Positions 45,694 to 53,485 of a stretch of DNA of 64,000 bases are shown here, piece by piece. The notes beneath the pieces were generated by a model that did no database searches, was not told the DNA's origin, and saw nothing but the letters and a program-made list of their open reading frames with translations. The first letter of the stretch is position 1; each line of letters begins with the position of its first letter. This stretch comes from Pedobacter psychrodurus (lineage in GTDB: Bacteria; Bacteroidota; Bacteroidia; Sphingobacteriales; Sphingobacteriaceae). Position numbers and translations under genes: made by a program. The stretch lies in NCBI RefSeq assembly GCF_004331735.1, contig NZ_SJSO01000002.1, positions 62,001-126,000 on the forward strand, written 5' to 3'.

Positions 45694-46656
45694 ATGAAAA
45701 GAAAATTATTATGTATTGCGCTAATAAGCGCTGTTGCAATTTTTGCGTGCCGGAAAGATTTTTCACCAGATGATGGCGAGGCAGTATCAAATCCTTTTCT
45801 TACCGAAGCCAAAAGCTATTATTACAAAGAAGCACAGAAAAATGGAATTTTATCGGTAAGTAAGTTAGCAGCTGCAAAAGGATTAGTAAAAAGCCAGCAA
45901 AGAAGCGTTACCCCTTTATGGGCTAAAAATTTTACAGCAAAAACAGGGGGAAATGTATTTACAGAAGTGCCAATAATTACCAATAAAAAAATAATTGCCC
46001 TATATAACTTTGCTGGAAAAAAAACGGATACCAGAATAAACCTGAGCCGCGTAAACGCTTCATTTCAAAGGTTGTTGATTTATAAAACAGCAAAAGGCAA
46101 TTTTCATCAGGTAGTGTTAACCTATATCCCTGATTACGATTATTTAGAAAAAAATCACTTTGATGCCAGCATAAACCAGATTAATAAAACCGATTCGTAT
46201 ACTGGTTATATTGAATTTAGCACGGTAGGTGACGAAAAAATGTTTGTTGTGCAGTTTAAAGATGGTAAGGCAAAAAACAAAATTACACTGAGCAATATTA
46301 GCCTTCAGTCTAAGTTATTGCTGAGCAAAAAAATGGGTACGACAAATTCACCTGCTGTAAAAGATAAGATGATGAGTGCTGGCGAGAATTGTACAGAATC
46401 TTGTACGCTGCAATTTCAAACCATTTGTGTTGAAATGGGTGACCCCCTTATGGAGTTTTGTGGCGAACCAGAGTATATTGGTGATAAATGTATAGAAGTT
46501 TGTGTACCCGGTGATCCTGAACATCCTGAAGACCCTGATCCGTCCGATCCATGTTTAAATCCACAGAATTTTTTTATGTGTAATCCTGAGGGAACTCCTG
46601 ATCCAAGTGAAGCAGCTACAGTAGCGAAGGTAAAAATAGACTTCCCTGTAGATTGA
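45694..46656 (+). CDS. Lipoprotein, probable delivery part of a toxin-like protein
   Basis: 320 residues with lipobox FAC (MKRKLLCIALISAVAIFAC). The first 230 residues are a beta-rich region without a family I can name. Then come a cysteine-rich piece with CTESC, ICVEM, FCGEPEYIGDKCIEVC and an acidic, Pro-rich linker (DPEHPEDPDPSDPC). The frame stops at 46656. The next frame, shifted by -1, opens on the last bases (TTGA) and carries a metallopeptidase domain. Similar lipoproteins in Bacteroidota end in such domains (recollection, not searched), so this may be a broken or coupled single protein. Confidence 0.75.
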   Translation: MKRKLLCIALISAVAIFACRKDFSPDDGEAVSNPFLTEAKSYYYKEAQKNGILSVSKLAAAKGLVKSQQRSVTPLWAKNFTAKTGGNVFTEVPIITNKKIIALYNFAGKKTDTRINLSRVNASFQRLLIYKTAKGNFHQVVLTYIPDYDYLEKNHFDASINQINKTDSYTGYIEFSTVGDEKMFVVQFKDGKAKNKITLSNISLQSKLLLSKKMGTTNSPAVKDKMMSAGENCTESCTLQFQTICVEMGDPLMEFCGEPEYIGDKCIEVCVPGDPEHPEDPDPSDPCLNPQNFFMCNPEGTPDPSEAATVAKVKIDFPVD

Positions 46657-47117
46657 AGTATCCTACACTTTCAAAAATTGTTGATGCTTTATATGATAAG
46701 GTTAAAAATAATCCTAAATTGTTAGCAGCACTAGTCAAATACTCTAAGCTTTCCGAAGCAAAGGTTTTAGAAAATTTAAAATCGGGTAAAGGGCCTCTAC
46801 TACTAGTTAAAACTGATATGCCTAATGATAGATATGCTCAATTTGACCCAAATACAGGTCATATAGAATTATCTGGTGAATATGCTTCAAAGCTAAATCA
46901 ATTTGAATTTGATCCTAAAGTAAGTACTATGCTAGAATTCTTTATAACTTCTACTATTCTTCATGAATTTGTACATTTTGGGAATGATTTAACAAATATA
47001 ACACCTGCCACAATTGGCTTTTTTGATGCAGGAAAGCAGTTTGAAAACTATTATTACGGGGGGGATGTTAATTACAATCCAACAACAAAAAATATATATT
47101 TAGTAAAAATGCCTTAA
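46653..47117 (+). CDS. HExxH metallopeptidase domain, toxin-like, in -1 frame to the preceding lipoprotein
   Basis: 154 residues. There is no ATG before it; the frame opens with TTG inside the upstream stop (TTGA, 46653-46656). No signal peptide. SKIVDALYDKVKNNPKLLAALVKYS is followed by a beta region and ILHEFVHFGND, an HExxH-x-G-x-D zinc motif near residues 113-123, as in toxin metallopeptidases. Either translation is coupled through TTGA, or a frameshift has split one lipoprotein-toxin gene. The lack of secretion signal in this half favours the second view. Confidence 0.65.
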   Translation: MKYPTLSKIVDALYDKVKNNPKLLAALVKYSKLSEAKVLENLKSGKGPLLLVKTDMPNDRYAQFDPNTGHIELSGEYASKLNQFEFDPKVSTMLEFFITSTILHEFVHFGNDLTNITPATIGFFDAGKQFENYYYGGDVNYNPTTKNIYLVKMP

Positions 47118-47138
47118 AGCTAATTTAATTTATAAGCA

Positions 47139-47618
47139 ATGAAAATAAAAAACATGTTTAAATATTCTCTTTTTTTTGGCTTAGTTATAATAGGTAATCT
47201 TTTTTCTTCATGTACAGAAAAAAATAATACTAGATATCAAACTTCTTTTAAAAAATTCTCGAAAGATGATTTCAAAAAATCTGTTCGAATTTGTTTTAAA
47301 AAAGAAGAGTTCAGAAATATTTTAAATTCTGAAAATGCCAAAATGAACTTTAGTTTATCTACAAACTATCCTGTTTACGATGATACTATGCATATAAATA
47401 ACAAAATTGTTGGTATTAATCCCTCACATGCAAAACAAAATATCGATTTTAAAATTGTTTTTCAGCAGCCCATCAACGAACTTGTTTTGCTTTCAATAAG
47501 TAACATTGTTAGAGGCAATTCTATTAACACTAAATTTGAATCTAAATTAAGGATTGTTTATAAAAACAAGAAATGGTTAATCGTAAACAATAATGATAAA
47601 GCAATAATAATTGATTAA
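47139..47618 (+). CDS. Small lipoprotein, immunity-like (paralog of 50.2-kb gene)
   Basis: 159 residues with lipobox SSC (MFKYSLFFGLVIIGNLFSSC). It contains FSKDDFKKSVRICFKKEEF and ends KKWLIVNNNDKAIIID. These match the order FNKNDFKQALNICFQDKGF and DHWKLIDQNSVVADG in the lipoprotein at 50.16-50.61 kb, so the two are paralogs. A decayed third copy lies at 49.36 kb. Its place straight after the metallopeptidase frame and its periplasm-facing lipid anchor fit an immunity protein, but that is inference. Confidence 0.7.
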   Translation: MKIKNMFKYSLFFGLVIIGNLFSSCTEKNNTRYQTSFKKFSKDDFKKSVRICFKKEEFRNILNSENAKMNFSLSTNYPVYDDTMHINNKIVGINPSHAKQNIDFKIVFQQPINELVLLSISNIVRGNSINTKFESKLRIVYKNKKWLIVNNNDKAIIID

Positions 47619-47748
47619 TTCTGCTTTAATAAGTGTGTTTGTAGAAAACCTAAATTGGGTAAAAGATCAATATTAATTATTATGAGTTTAAATGGAGACC
47701 CAAAAAATGCAAAAGGTTCCCCATCAGGATGTAAATAATAATTTAAAA

Positions 47749-48132
47749 ATGATGAAAAATAAATTAATTTTTGTAGTAAATATTGTTTTTTTGTGTTTTT
47801 TTAGTAATTGCGCCATAAACAGAAATGATTATTCAATAAGTAAATTCAAAACAACTTCTAATAAGATTATAATTACTGGATTAATTTTAGATGCAAAAAG
47901 CAAAATAGGCCTTGGTGGCTCTGGAATTCAATCAACAAACTATGAATTGTTAGGTGAAAGTGACTATCTGAGTGGGAAATATAAAATTGAAATATTGAAA
48001 GGGACTCATACTTTTCATGCAGTCGCAATTGGGTATAATCGATTATCAACTAAAAAAATTACTGTTATAGAAGGAGATTCTTTAATAATAAATTTTAGGT
48101 TAAAGGAAGCACTTCAACAAACTGTAAATTAA
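47749..48132 (+). CDS. Small lipoprotein with carboxypeptidase-regulatory-like beta domain
   Basis: Starts at ATG 47749 or 47752 (about 127 residues). The frame from 47692 adds a polar leader before the signal peptide. Lipobox SNC follows MMKNKLIFVVNIVFLCFF. The mature part reads ITGLILDAKSKIGLGGSGIQ...GKYKIEILKGTHTFHAVAIGYNRLSTKKI...LIINFRL, cut here for length, which is a prealbumin-like beta sandwich as in CarboxypepD_reg domains. The function in the island is unknown; it could be an orphan immunity or accessory lipoprotein. Confidence 0.65.
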   Translation: MMKNKLIFVVNIVFLCFFSNCAINRNDYSISKFKTTSNKIIITGLILDAKSKIGLGGSGIQSTNYELLGESDYLSGKYKIEILKGTHTFHAVAIGYNRLSTKKITVIEGDSLIINFRLKEALQQTVN

Positions 48133-48242
48133 ATTCTCTCTCTAGTAGTTGGAAAGCTATTCGAAAGTAATATTGCAAGTTATAATAATGAGATTGGAAA
48201 TTTATGCCTAAAGGAGATCACGAGCATATTACTAAAACCATC

Positions 48243-48859
48243 ATGAAAATCAATATAAGACCAGCAGCCGTTATTTTACTTCTTTTAATCAGTTTTTCTC
48301 TTACTAAAGCACAAAATGCAGCAAGAACTGACGACCCAAAATATCTGAAAAAAAAGATAGATTCTATTTTTATTAAAACTTTTAACGATCATATTCTCAA
48401 AGATAGCATCGCCATTTATGCGATCAATTTTAAATTAGAAATTGTAAAAAATGAGAAAGGCAAAGCTATTTTAGCTAATGTTACTGCAAATGAAGTTTAG
48501 GTTTTAAGCTTTTTTCTGCACATAAAAGGCTTTATAGTTAAAATTTTAATACATGGTTAAAAAGTAAGAAAAAAATCTATGTAATTATTCCTGTTTTACT
48601 ATATAATATTTCGAAAAAAGCTACGAGCCAATATTCACGGCAAAATGGCCAGCCTTTAGTTGATGTAGAATCAGTTTCCAATATGTATGTTAAGGCCTTA
48701 TCTGCGTTGGTATCTAATAATAATAGGTGGCTTAATGACGTAGTTCTATTAGAGCCTTATACCGTTAAAATAGTTAATATTGAATATTATTTTGCTTTAT
48801 TTGGATATCAGGAAGTATTAGGTGTAAATCAGTATTATATTGGGGCTCAGTATTGTTAA
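48243..48859 (+). pseudogene. Decayed secreted-protein gene split into two frames
   Basis: From ATG 48243 the frame encodes a signal peptide (MKINIRPAAVILLLLISFSLTKAQ) and KKIDSIFIKTFNDHILKDSIAIYAINFKLEIVKN, cut only as motif text, and stops at 48500. A second open segment in another frame (48542-48859, no ATG) gives KKKIYVIIPVLLYNIS, QNGQPLVDVESVSNM and ends YYIGAQYC. The two halves together have the size and beta/alpha look of one secreted protein. I read this as a frameshifted gene; the intact family is not recognised. The 384-bp gap before the next gene is otherwise empty. Confidence 0.5.
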
Positions 48860-48884
48860 ATTTAAATTTTTGGATTTATAAAAA

Positions 48885-49346
48885 ATGAAGAATATAACAT
48901 TAGCTGGAAGATTATTGTTTTATACAATATCTCTAACTTTATTATCATGTAATCATTCTGAAAATAATTATTTAGATCAAAAAGATTCGATCTCCATAAT
49001 TAAAGAATCATTACATCATATTTTAGATCAAAAAGTTTTACCGAAGGAGTACTATACTCAACCTTTACAAATTATAGTACCTAAAAATTTACAGCAGGCT
49101 GAAATCCTCATAAGTGGAAAGATGTGTATTCTTTTGCCCATAAACACAGATGTGAAGCAGCTCATGAAAGGGATGTATATTTATAAACCTATTACTTTGA
49201 TAGAAGTAGGGGATTTTAAATTGCATAAGAAAATCATTTTTATTGAATTTATTTTCAGAGCCACTGGTCATAATTTTTTATTAGAACTTAAAAAAGATAA
49301 AAGTGGAAGGTTCAAAATTATGAATGTACGTGAAAGGACAATATAA
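48885..49346 (+). CDS. Small lipoprotein of unknown function
   Basis: 153 residues with lipobox LSC after MKNITLAGRLLFYTISLTLL. The mature part has an early helix (SISIIKESLHHILDQKV) and a beta-rich second half (IVPKNLQQAEILISG, ITLIEVGDFKLHKKIIFIEF). It resembles none of its neighbours in sequence. It is AT-rich like the rest of the island and has no TAnnTTTG element directly upstream, so it may rely on a transcript from the left. Confidence 0.65.
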   Translation: MKNITLAGRLLFYTISLTLLSCNHSENNYLDQKDSISIIKESLHHILDQKVLPKEYYTQPLQIIVPKNLQQAEILISGKMCILLPINTDVKQLMKGMYIYKPITLIEVGDFKLHKKIIFIEFIFRATGHNFLLELKKDKSGRFKIMNVRERTI

Positions 49347-49361
49347 GATATAATTATCTAA

Positions 49362-49505
49362 AACGATTTTAAACAAACTTTGAATATTTGTTTTCATGAT
49401 AAGGGCTTTATGGTTATGGGTGATTAAACCAAAAAATAAGTATCTAGTTTCTTTAAACTACAGAATAGCTGATTCATTGTCAATAAAAAGGTATTCATTT
49501 TACTC
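49362..49505 (+). pseudogene. Remnant of a third copy of the immunity-like lipoprotein gene
   Basis: The bases match 50258-50400 at high identity (for example GATAGCTGATTC-like words, TTATGGTTATGGGTG against TTGTGGTTATGGGTG, and CCAAAAAATAAGTAT in both). The reading frame is broken after NDFKQTLNICFHDKGFMVMGD by a stop and a missing segment, and similarity ends near 49505. There is no signal peptide left. It shows that the lipoprotein gene has been duplicated and lost within the island. Confidence 0.75.
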
Positions 49506-49547
49506 CACCAAGTAAGAGCTTAAAATGTAAACAACGATATAAATACC

Positions 49548-50162
49548 ATGAAAGATAAAATCATATTTATTTTGATGCTTACGCTATGTAGTGCAATCAC
49601 TTTTGCTCAAAAAAAACATAGTGCTACTCCTTTATTTAAATTTTTAAAAGCAAATGCAGATAGTACAATCGTTATGAGTTATGAAAGTAGTTGGGGGATT
49701 AATCCAGTATATTTTATGTTAAGTAAAAAGGGCGATACAATAAATGCTTATACCTATAAAATTGCAGTTGTCCTTGATCAGAGAAATGTGGTTCCTCATA
49801 ATATTCAATACAGGCTTTATCAAAATACTCAAGCTCTGGCTGATGTAAATTCTAATTTTTACATTAACTATTTATCCTCTGATAGCCTCAAAAATTTTTG
49901 GAAAGAAATTGTTGCTTTAAAACCTTGGAATATTAATGATGATCAAACAGATGGAGCTGGGTGTCCTGTGGAAAAAGACAGTTTGCAAAGGCAAATCCGT
50001 GATGGTTCAACTATAAAGTTGCATTTGATCACTAAAAAAGAAATAAAAGAACTGAGTTTTTATGCTCCTGAGTATTATGAGAAACAAATTTGTCCAGGTA
50101 GAGTGGGGAGGCAGACAATACTTAGAATTGAAAAACTATTCGAAACTTATGTTCAAAAATGA
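49548..50162 (+). CDS. Secreted protein of unknown function
   Basis: 204 residues with a signal peptide (MKDKIIFILMLTLCSAITFA, cleaved before QKK). The mature part contains SYESSWGINPVYFMLSKKGD, KPWNINDDQTDGAGCPVEKD and EYYEKQICPGRVGRQ, with two cysteines that could pair. No membrane anchor or known motif. It overlaps the next lipoprotein gene by 4 bp (ATGA), so the two are translated together and may act as a pair in the periplasm. Confidence 0.7.
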   Translation: MKDKIIFILMLTLCSAITFAQKKHSATPLFKFLKANADSTIVMSYESSWGINPVYFMLSKKGDTINAYTYKIAVVLDQRNVVPHNIQYRLYQNTQALADVNSNFYINYLSSDSLKNFWKEIVALKPWNINDDQTDGAGCPVEKDSLQRQIRDGSTIKLHLITKKEIKELSFYAPEYYEKQICPGRVGRQTILRIEKLFETYVQK

Positions 50163-50611
50163 AAATAGGTATACTGCGATATGCTTATCTAACATTAATC
50201 CTTTCGGTTGCTTTTATGCTAATCGGTTGCGAGCAGAAACGTCACTATTTCAATAAAAATGATTTTAAACAAGCTTTAAATATTTGTTTTCAGGATAAAG
50301 GGTTTGTGGTTATGGGTGGCTTTAAACCAAAAAATAAGTATGTAGTTTCTACAAATTACAAAATAGCTGATTCGATGTCTGTAAAAGGTATTAACTTTTA
50401 TATTAATCCTGATACGATTAATCGGGTTAAGAAAGGCAAGCTCATAATGGTCAAAATAAGCTATCCGGATTTAAATAATATAAAATTTAATCTTGAATAT
50501 ACCCCTGGCGATCTTTATCAGTTGAGAAAAGAATTACGCTTTTTATATGAAAAAGACCATTGGAAATTGATCGATCAAAATAGTGTTGTTGCGGATGGTG
50601 AGTTCAAATAG
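50159..50611 (+). CDS. Small lipoprotein, immunity-like (paralog of 47.1-kb gene)
   Basis: 150 residues with lipobox IGC (MKIGILRYAYLTLILSVAFMLIGC, limited to the relevant part). FNKNDFKQALNICFQDKGFVV, a central YVVSTNYKIADSM and the C-terminal LYEKDHWKLIDQN align with the lipoprotein at 47.14 kb. It is the intact version of the broken copy at 49.36 kb. It is coupled to the secreted protein before it. The island ends here; the DUF1080 remnant begins 38 bp later. Confidence 0.7.
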   Translation: MKIGILRYAYLTLILSVAFMLIGCEQKRHYFNKNDFKQALNICFQDKGFVVMGGFKPKNKYVVSTNYKIADSMSVKGINFYINPDTINRVKKGKLIMVKISYPDLNNIKFNLEYTPGDLYQLRKELRFLYEKDHWKLIDQNSVVADGEFK

Positions 50612-50649
50612 GTTTTTCAATTGCAAGAATTTACTATCAGTAGTGTCAT

Positions 50650-50739
50650 GTTAACGAAAGTGAGCCAAGTCCTATTTACCTTCAGGGAGACCACAAACCG
50701 ATTGAATACCGGAAAATTGTAATTACACCGGCAAAATAA
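50650..50739 (+). pseudogene. 3'-end remnant of a DUF1080 gene (second copy)
   Basis: Thirty codons reading VNESEPSPIYLQGDHKPIEY then RKIVITPAK and a stop. They match the last codons of the DUF1080 gene (43581-43670). From CCTATTTACC to the stop plus one base, about 70 bp, only two bases differ. There is no start or upstream coding sequence. The gap 50612-50930 also holds a hairpin (50834-50857) and no gene. Confidence 0.85.
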
Positions 50740-50833
50740 TTGTTTTTTATGGACAGGCTGTATTATATTTGTAATTCCATTCGAATTTGCTGCGTTAAGC
50801 TCGTGGAAATGCCTTTCGAGATATTTATCAATG

Positions 50834-50857
50834 GTATCAGATGTTACCATCTGACAC
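50834..50857. terminator. Hairpin between the island and the PepSY gene
   Basis: TCAGATG-TTAC-CATCTGA with two further outer pairs after one mismatch. The arms are the same as those in the palindrome at 43687-43710. It lies between convergent transcripts, about 75 bp from the end of the PepSY gene. The T-run is weak, so terminator function is only probable. Confidence 0.45.
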
Positions 50858-50930
50858 GATAAGAATTTCTGAATTTTGAGTTATCAATCAGACGGTAACA
50901 TCAAACTGCAGGAAAGGTGCCAGTGTTAAG

Positions 50931-52502
50931 TTAGAAGACTTCCAGCCCTGTATTCAGCAATACCATATAAACAGCTAAATAACACACCAGAAATGCAGTT
51001 GACAACGCAAAATAGCGGGTTACCCTATGACTTCCTCTTTTAAAAGGAAGTAGAAAAAGGATATTGAATAGCTCAGACAACAATGCGCATATAAAATTCA
51101 AACAGACCATTACGCAACTAAAGGCAACAACAAAAATGGCTGGTTGGATAATTATTCCCGAAGGAAGGCCGTAGAGTGCGCCCATCATAAAGCTAATCGG
51201 AAGGATAATTAAAGCATATTTTAATCCCGATTTAAACTGTAAGAGAAAATATCTGCCCAGTTTGGGTAATGGTGTTTTGATTTTTGCTGGTTTTAATTCT
51301 TTTTCAACTGTCTGAGTTTCCAATGCCTCATCCAAAACTGTTTCATTTGTTTTTAGTTTTTTGCCTTTCTTTTGTTTCTTATAACGTGGCCACCAGATCA
51401 TAAAACCTGTAATAAAGAGGGCAAGTGGCATTAATCCGGCAATAATGGCGATAATCTGTGTAGGCCTGCCCCCAAAACTTCCATAGTGGATCGGCGTTAA
51501 CCAGCTGAGGTAAGCATTACCAACATTGGGGAAATCCTTGCGACTGTTTAGCAGTACTTTGCCTGTATATTGATCAACAATAAGCATTTCTCTTTTTCCA
51601 ACTTTAGGTAGGTTCCCACTCACTACATCCAAACGGTAAGTCCCCATTTTATCGGCCGGAAAGGCGATCCCGCCGATATAACCATTGGGCATTTTTTCTT
51701 TGGCTGCGGCAACAACCTGTTTAAGGGGAAGTGGTACTGCCTTTGCATGCCAGGCCGATTTAGCCCCTAACAATTTGGCAACTCCTTGCGGCGATTTCCC
51801 ACTAAGTACAAATAACAGTGGAATAACAAGTGTAGAAAAAGTAATGGAAAAACCGGTAAGACTCAATATGGCCACAATGGGAGAGGAGTAAAAACCGAGT
51901 GAATTGTGCCAGTCGTAATTCTGGCGCTTAAATGATCCGCTAAACCTTACTGTAAGTGCCGATTTTAGCTGTTTCCATTTCTTTGGGATCCATAAACGTA
52001 AACCTGAAATGGTTAAAATTAAAAGACAGAGTGAAGCCAAACCACAGATATAACGCCCGGCAACCGGGATCAGTAATGTCCGGTGCAGTTCGGTAACCAC
52101 ATGAATAAAAGAACTGGTATGTATTCTTTTGCCACTTGTTTTTCCGGTATATGGATTAATAAATGTTTCTCCGCCACTCTTTAAATCCAGAACGCTGTAA
52201 GCTTCATTGGGATTTTTGAAGTTATTCAGCATCAGGTAATCGATTTTTAGCTTGGGGTAGTTTTTTTTAATTAAGGGTACAATATCCTCAACGGGCATTT
52301 TTTGTTTCTTTGCAATTACCTCGAACAGGGTAGGATTCAGTGCACGGTCTATCTCATCCTGAAAAACCAGGATGCTGCCTGTAACCCCCACAAAAGCAAC
52401 AATTGCCCCGGCAATAATACCAATATAAAGATGCCATTTACCAAACCATCTTTTTTGATGTTTTGCCCAGTCGAGTCTTTGAGGATTATGTTCTGATTTC
52501 AT
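50931..52502 (-). CDS. PepSY-associated transmembrane protein
   Basis: 523 residues. The N-terminal helix GIIAGAIVAFVGVTGSILVFQDEIDR (about 27-52) with LHRTLL, then W-rich NYDWHNSLGFYSSPIVAILSLTGFSI and a late SWLTPIHYGSFGG are the conserved pieces of PepSY_TM proteins. Three or four C-terminal helices follow a charged linker. Such proteins act in iron reduction or siderophore handling in the inner membrane in many Bacteroidota. It stands alone. No TonB receptor is adjacent. Confidence 0.88.
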   Translation of the reverse strand: MKSEHNPQRLDWAKHQKRWFGKWHLYIGIIAGAIVAFVGVTGSILVFQDEIDRALNPTLFEVIAKKQKMPVEDIVPLIKKNYPKLKIDYLMLNNFKNPNEAYSVLDLKSGGETFINPYTGKTSGKRIHTSSFIHVVTELHRTLLIPVAGRYICGLASLCLLILTISGLRLWIPKKWKQLKSALTVRFSGSFKRQNYDWHNSLGFYSSPIVAILSLTGFSITFSTLVIPLLFVLSGKSPQGVAKLLGAKSAWHAKAVPLPLKQVVAAAKEKMPNGYIGGIAFPADKMGTYRLDVVSGNLPKVGKREMLIVDQYTGKVLLNSRKDFPNVGNAYLSWLTPIHYGSFGGRPTQIIAIIAGLMPLALFITGFMIWWPRYKKQKKGKKLKTNETVLDEALETQTVEKELKPAKIKTPLPKLGRYFLLQFKSGLKYALIILPISFMMGALYGLPSGIIIQPAIFVVAFSCVMVCLNFICALLSELFNILFLLPFKRGSHRVTRYFALSTAFLVCYLAVYMVLLNTGLEVF

Positions 52503-52730
52503 TTTTGAGCGTAGTTATAACTTGCGCAATGGTTATTAATGGTTTACACCTACAAAGAAATTGTTTTAATTGCTTTCATCCAAATTATATTTAATAAGTC
52601 TAAATAAGTAAATAACTGCATGTAGATTTAACCTTTCTTTTACCTATCAGTAAAATAATAGCCAATGCTTTTATGGTAATATTAGCCATACAGGTTTTAT
52701 GTAGTTTTGCAGCAGAGCAAGCACATAAAG

Positions 52731-52955
52731 ATGTATGTTTTTAGACCCGTAAATTATTTATTAAGATGCTCATTTTTAGTAGAATTGTACTTTTATGGGG
52801 AAAATTGGGCGAACGTGACACTTTTTATTATTATGTTTTTAATCTGCTTATTATCAGTTGGTAATGGTTTTTTGATTGTACTGGTAGCCTTATTCTACCT
52901 ATATTGTACAATCCTAATTGTAACAAAAAAGATGTGGAAAACTTTTTTGTGGTAA
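52731..52955 (+). CDS. Possible small two-helix membrane protein upstream of mraZ (uncertain)
   Basis: A 74-codon frame from ATG 52731 (MYVFRPVNYLLRCSFLVEL) with two hydrophobic stretches, ending MWKTFLW. A TAnnTTTG match (TAGTTTTG, 52702-52709) lies just before it, but without a good TTG at -33. Its last codons run into the MraZ boxes, so the frame could be chance in an AT-rich leader. The 515-bp gap 52503-53017 shows no other gene. Confidence 0.25.
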   Translation: MYVFRPVNYLLRCSFLVELYFYGENWANVTLFIIMFLICLLSVGNGFLIVLVALFYLYCTILIVTKKMWKTFLW

Positions 52956-52972
52956 AAAGTGGTAAAAAGTGG
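52946..52972 (+). promoter_or_regulatory. Triple MraZ-box operator
   Basis: Three direct repeats at exact 10-bp spacing: TTTGTGG, TAA, AAAGTGG, TAA, AAAGTGG. This fits the AAAGTGK-N3 triple repeat described for MraZ in Mollicutes (recalled). A further single AAAGTGT lies at 53001-53007, just before the mraZ start. MraZ should bind here and control its own operon. Confidence 0.75.
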
Positions 52973-53017
52973 TAGAACTATTTACTTTTACACTAGATAA
53001 AAAGTGTAGATACCACT

Positions 53018-53485
53018 ATGACCCAACTTTTAGGAGAATTCGATTGTAAACTTGACGCAAAGGGCCGCCTTATGGTACCTGCTGCGCTTAAGAAACAATT
53101 GCCTGAATCTGAGAAAGAAGGCTTGATTATTAACCGTGGTTTTGAGAAAAACCTGGTGATCTATCCAAAAAAAGTTTGGGATGCTATCGTTACCGATTTA
53201 AGCAAACTGAATATCTACGAAAAAAATAACAGAGAGTTTATCAGGTCGTTTACCCGTGGTGCAACCGAGCTTTCGCTTGATGCGGCTGGTCGTGTGCTTT
53301 TGCCAAAATCACTGGTTGATTATGCTGGTATTGGAAGTGATCTTGTTCTCGCCTGTCAGTTAGATCGTATCGAAGTTTGGGACAAAAAATCTTACGAAGA
53401 TATTTTTGATGATGTTCCGGAGAATTTTGCAAACCTTGCCGAACAGGTAATGGGTGGAAAGAAAGGAGGTGCTGATGGCGAATAA
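53018..53485 (+). CDS. mraZ: Transcriptional regulator MraZ
   Basis: 155 residues with two AbrB-like SpoVT modules: GEFDCKLDAKGRLMVPAALKKQL (6-28) and FTRGATELSLDAAGRVLLPKSL (about 78-99). Both have the D-x-x-G-R DNA-contact motif. It forms a ring that binds repeats before its own gene, here the triple box at 52.95 kb, and regulates the dcw cluster. It is the first gene of the cluster and overlaps rsmH by 11 bp. Confidence 0.96.
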   Translation: MTQLLGEFDCKLDAKGRLMVPAALKKQLPESEKEGLIINRGFEKNLVIYPKKVWDAIVTDLSKLNIYEKNNREFIRSFTRGATELSLDAAGRVLLPKSLVDYAGIGSDLVLACQLDRIEVWDKKSYEDIFDDVPENFANLAEQVMGGKKGGADGE

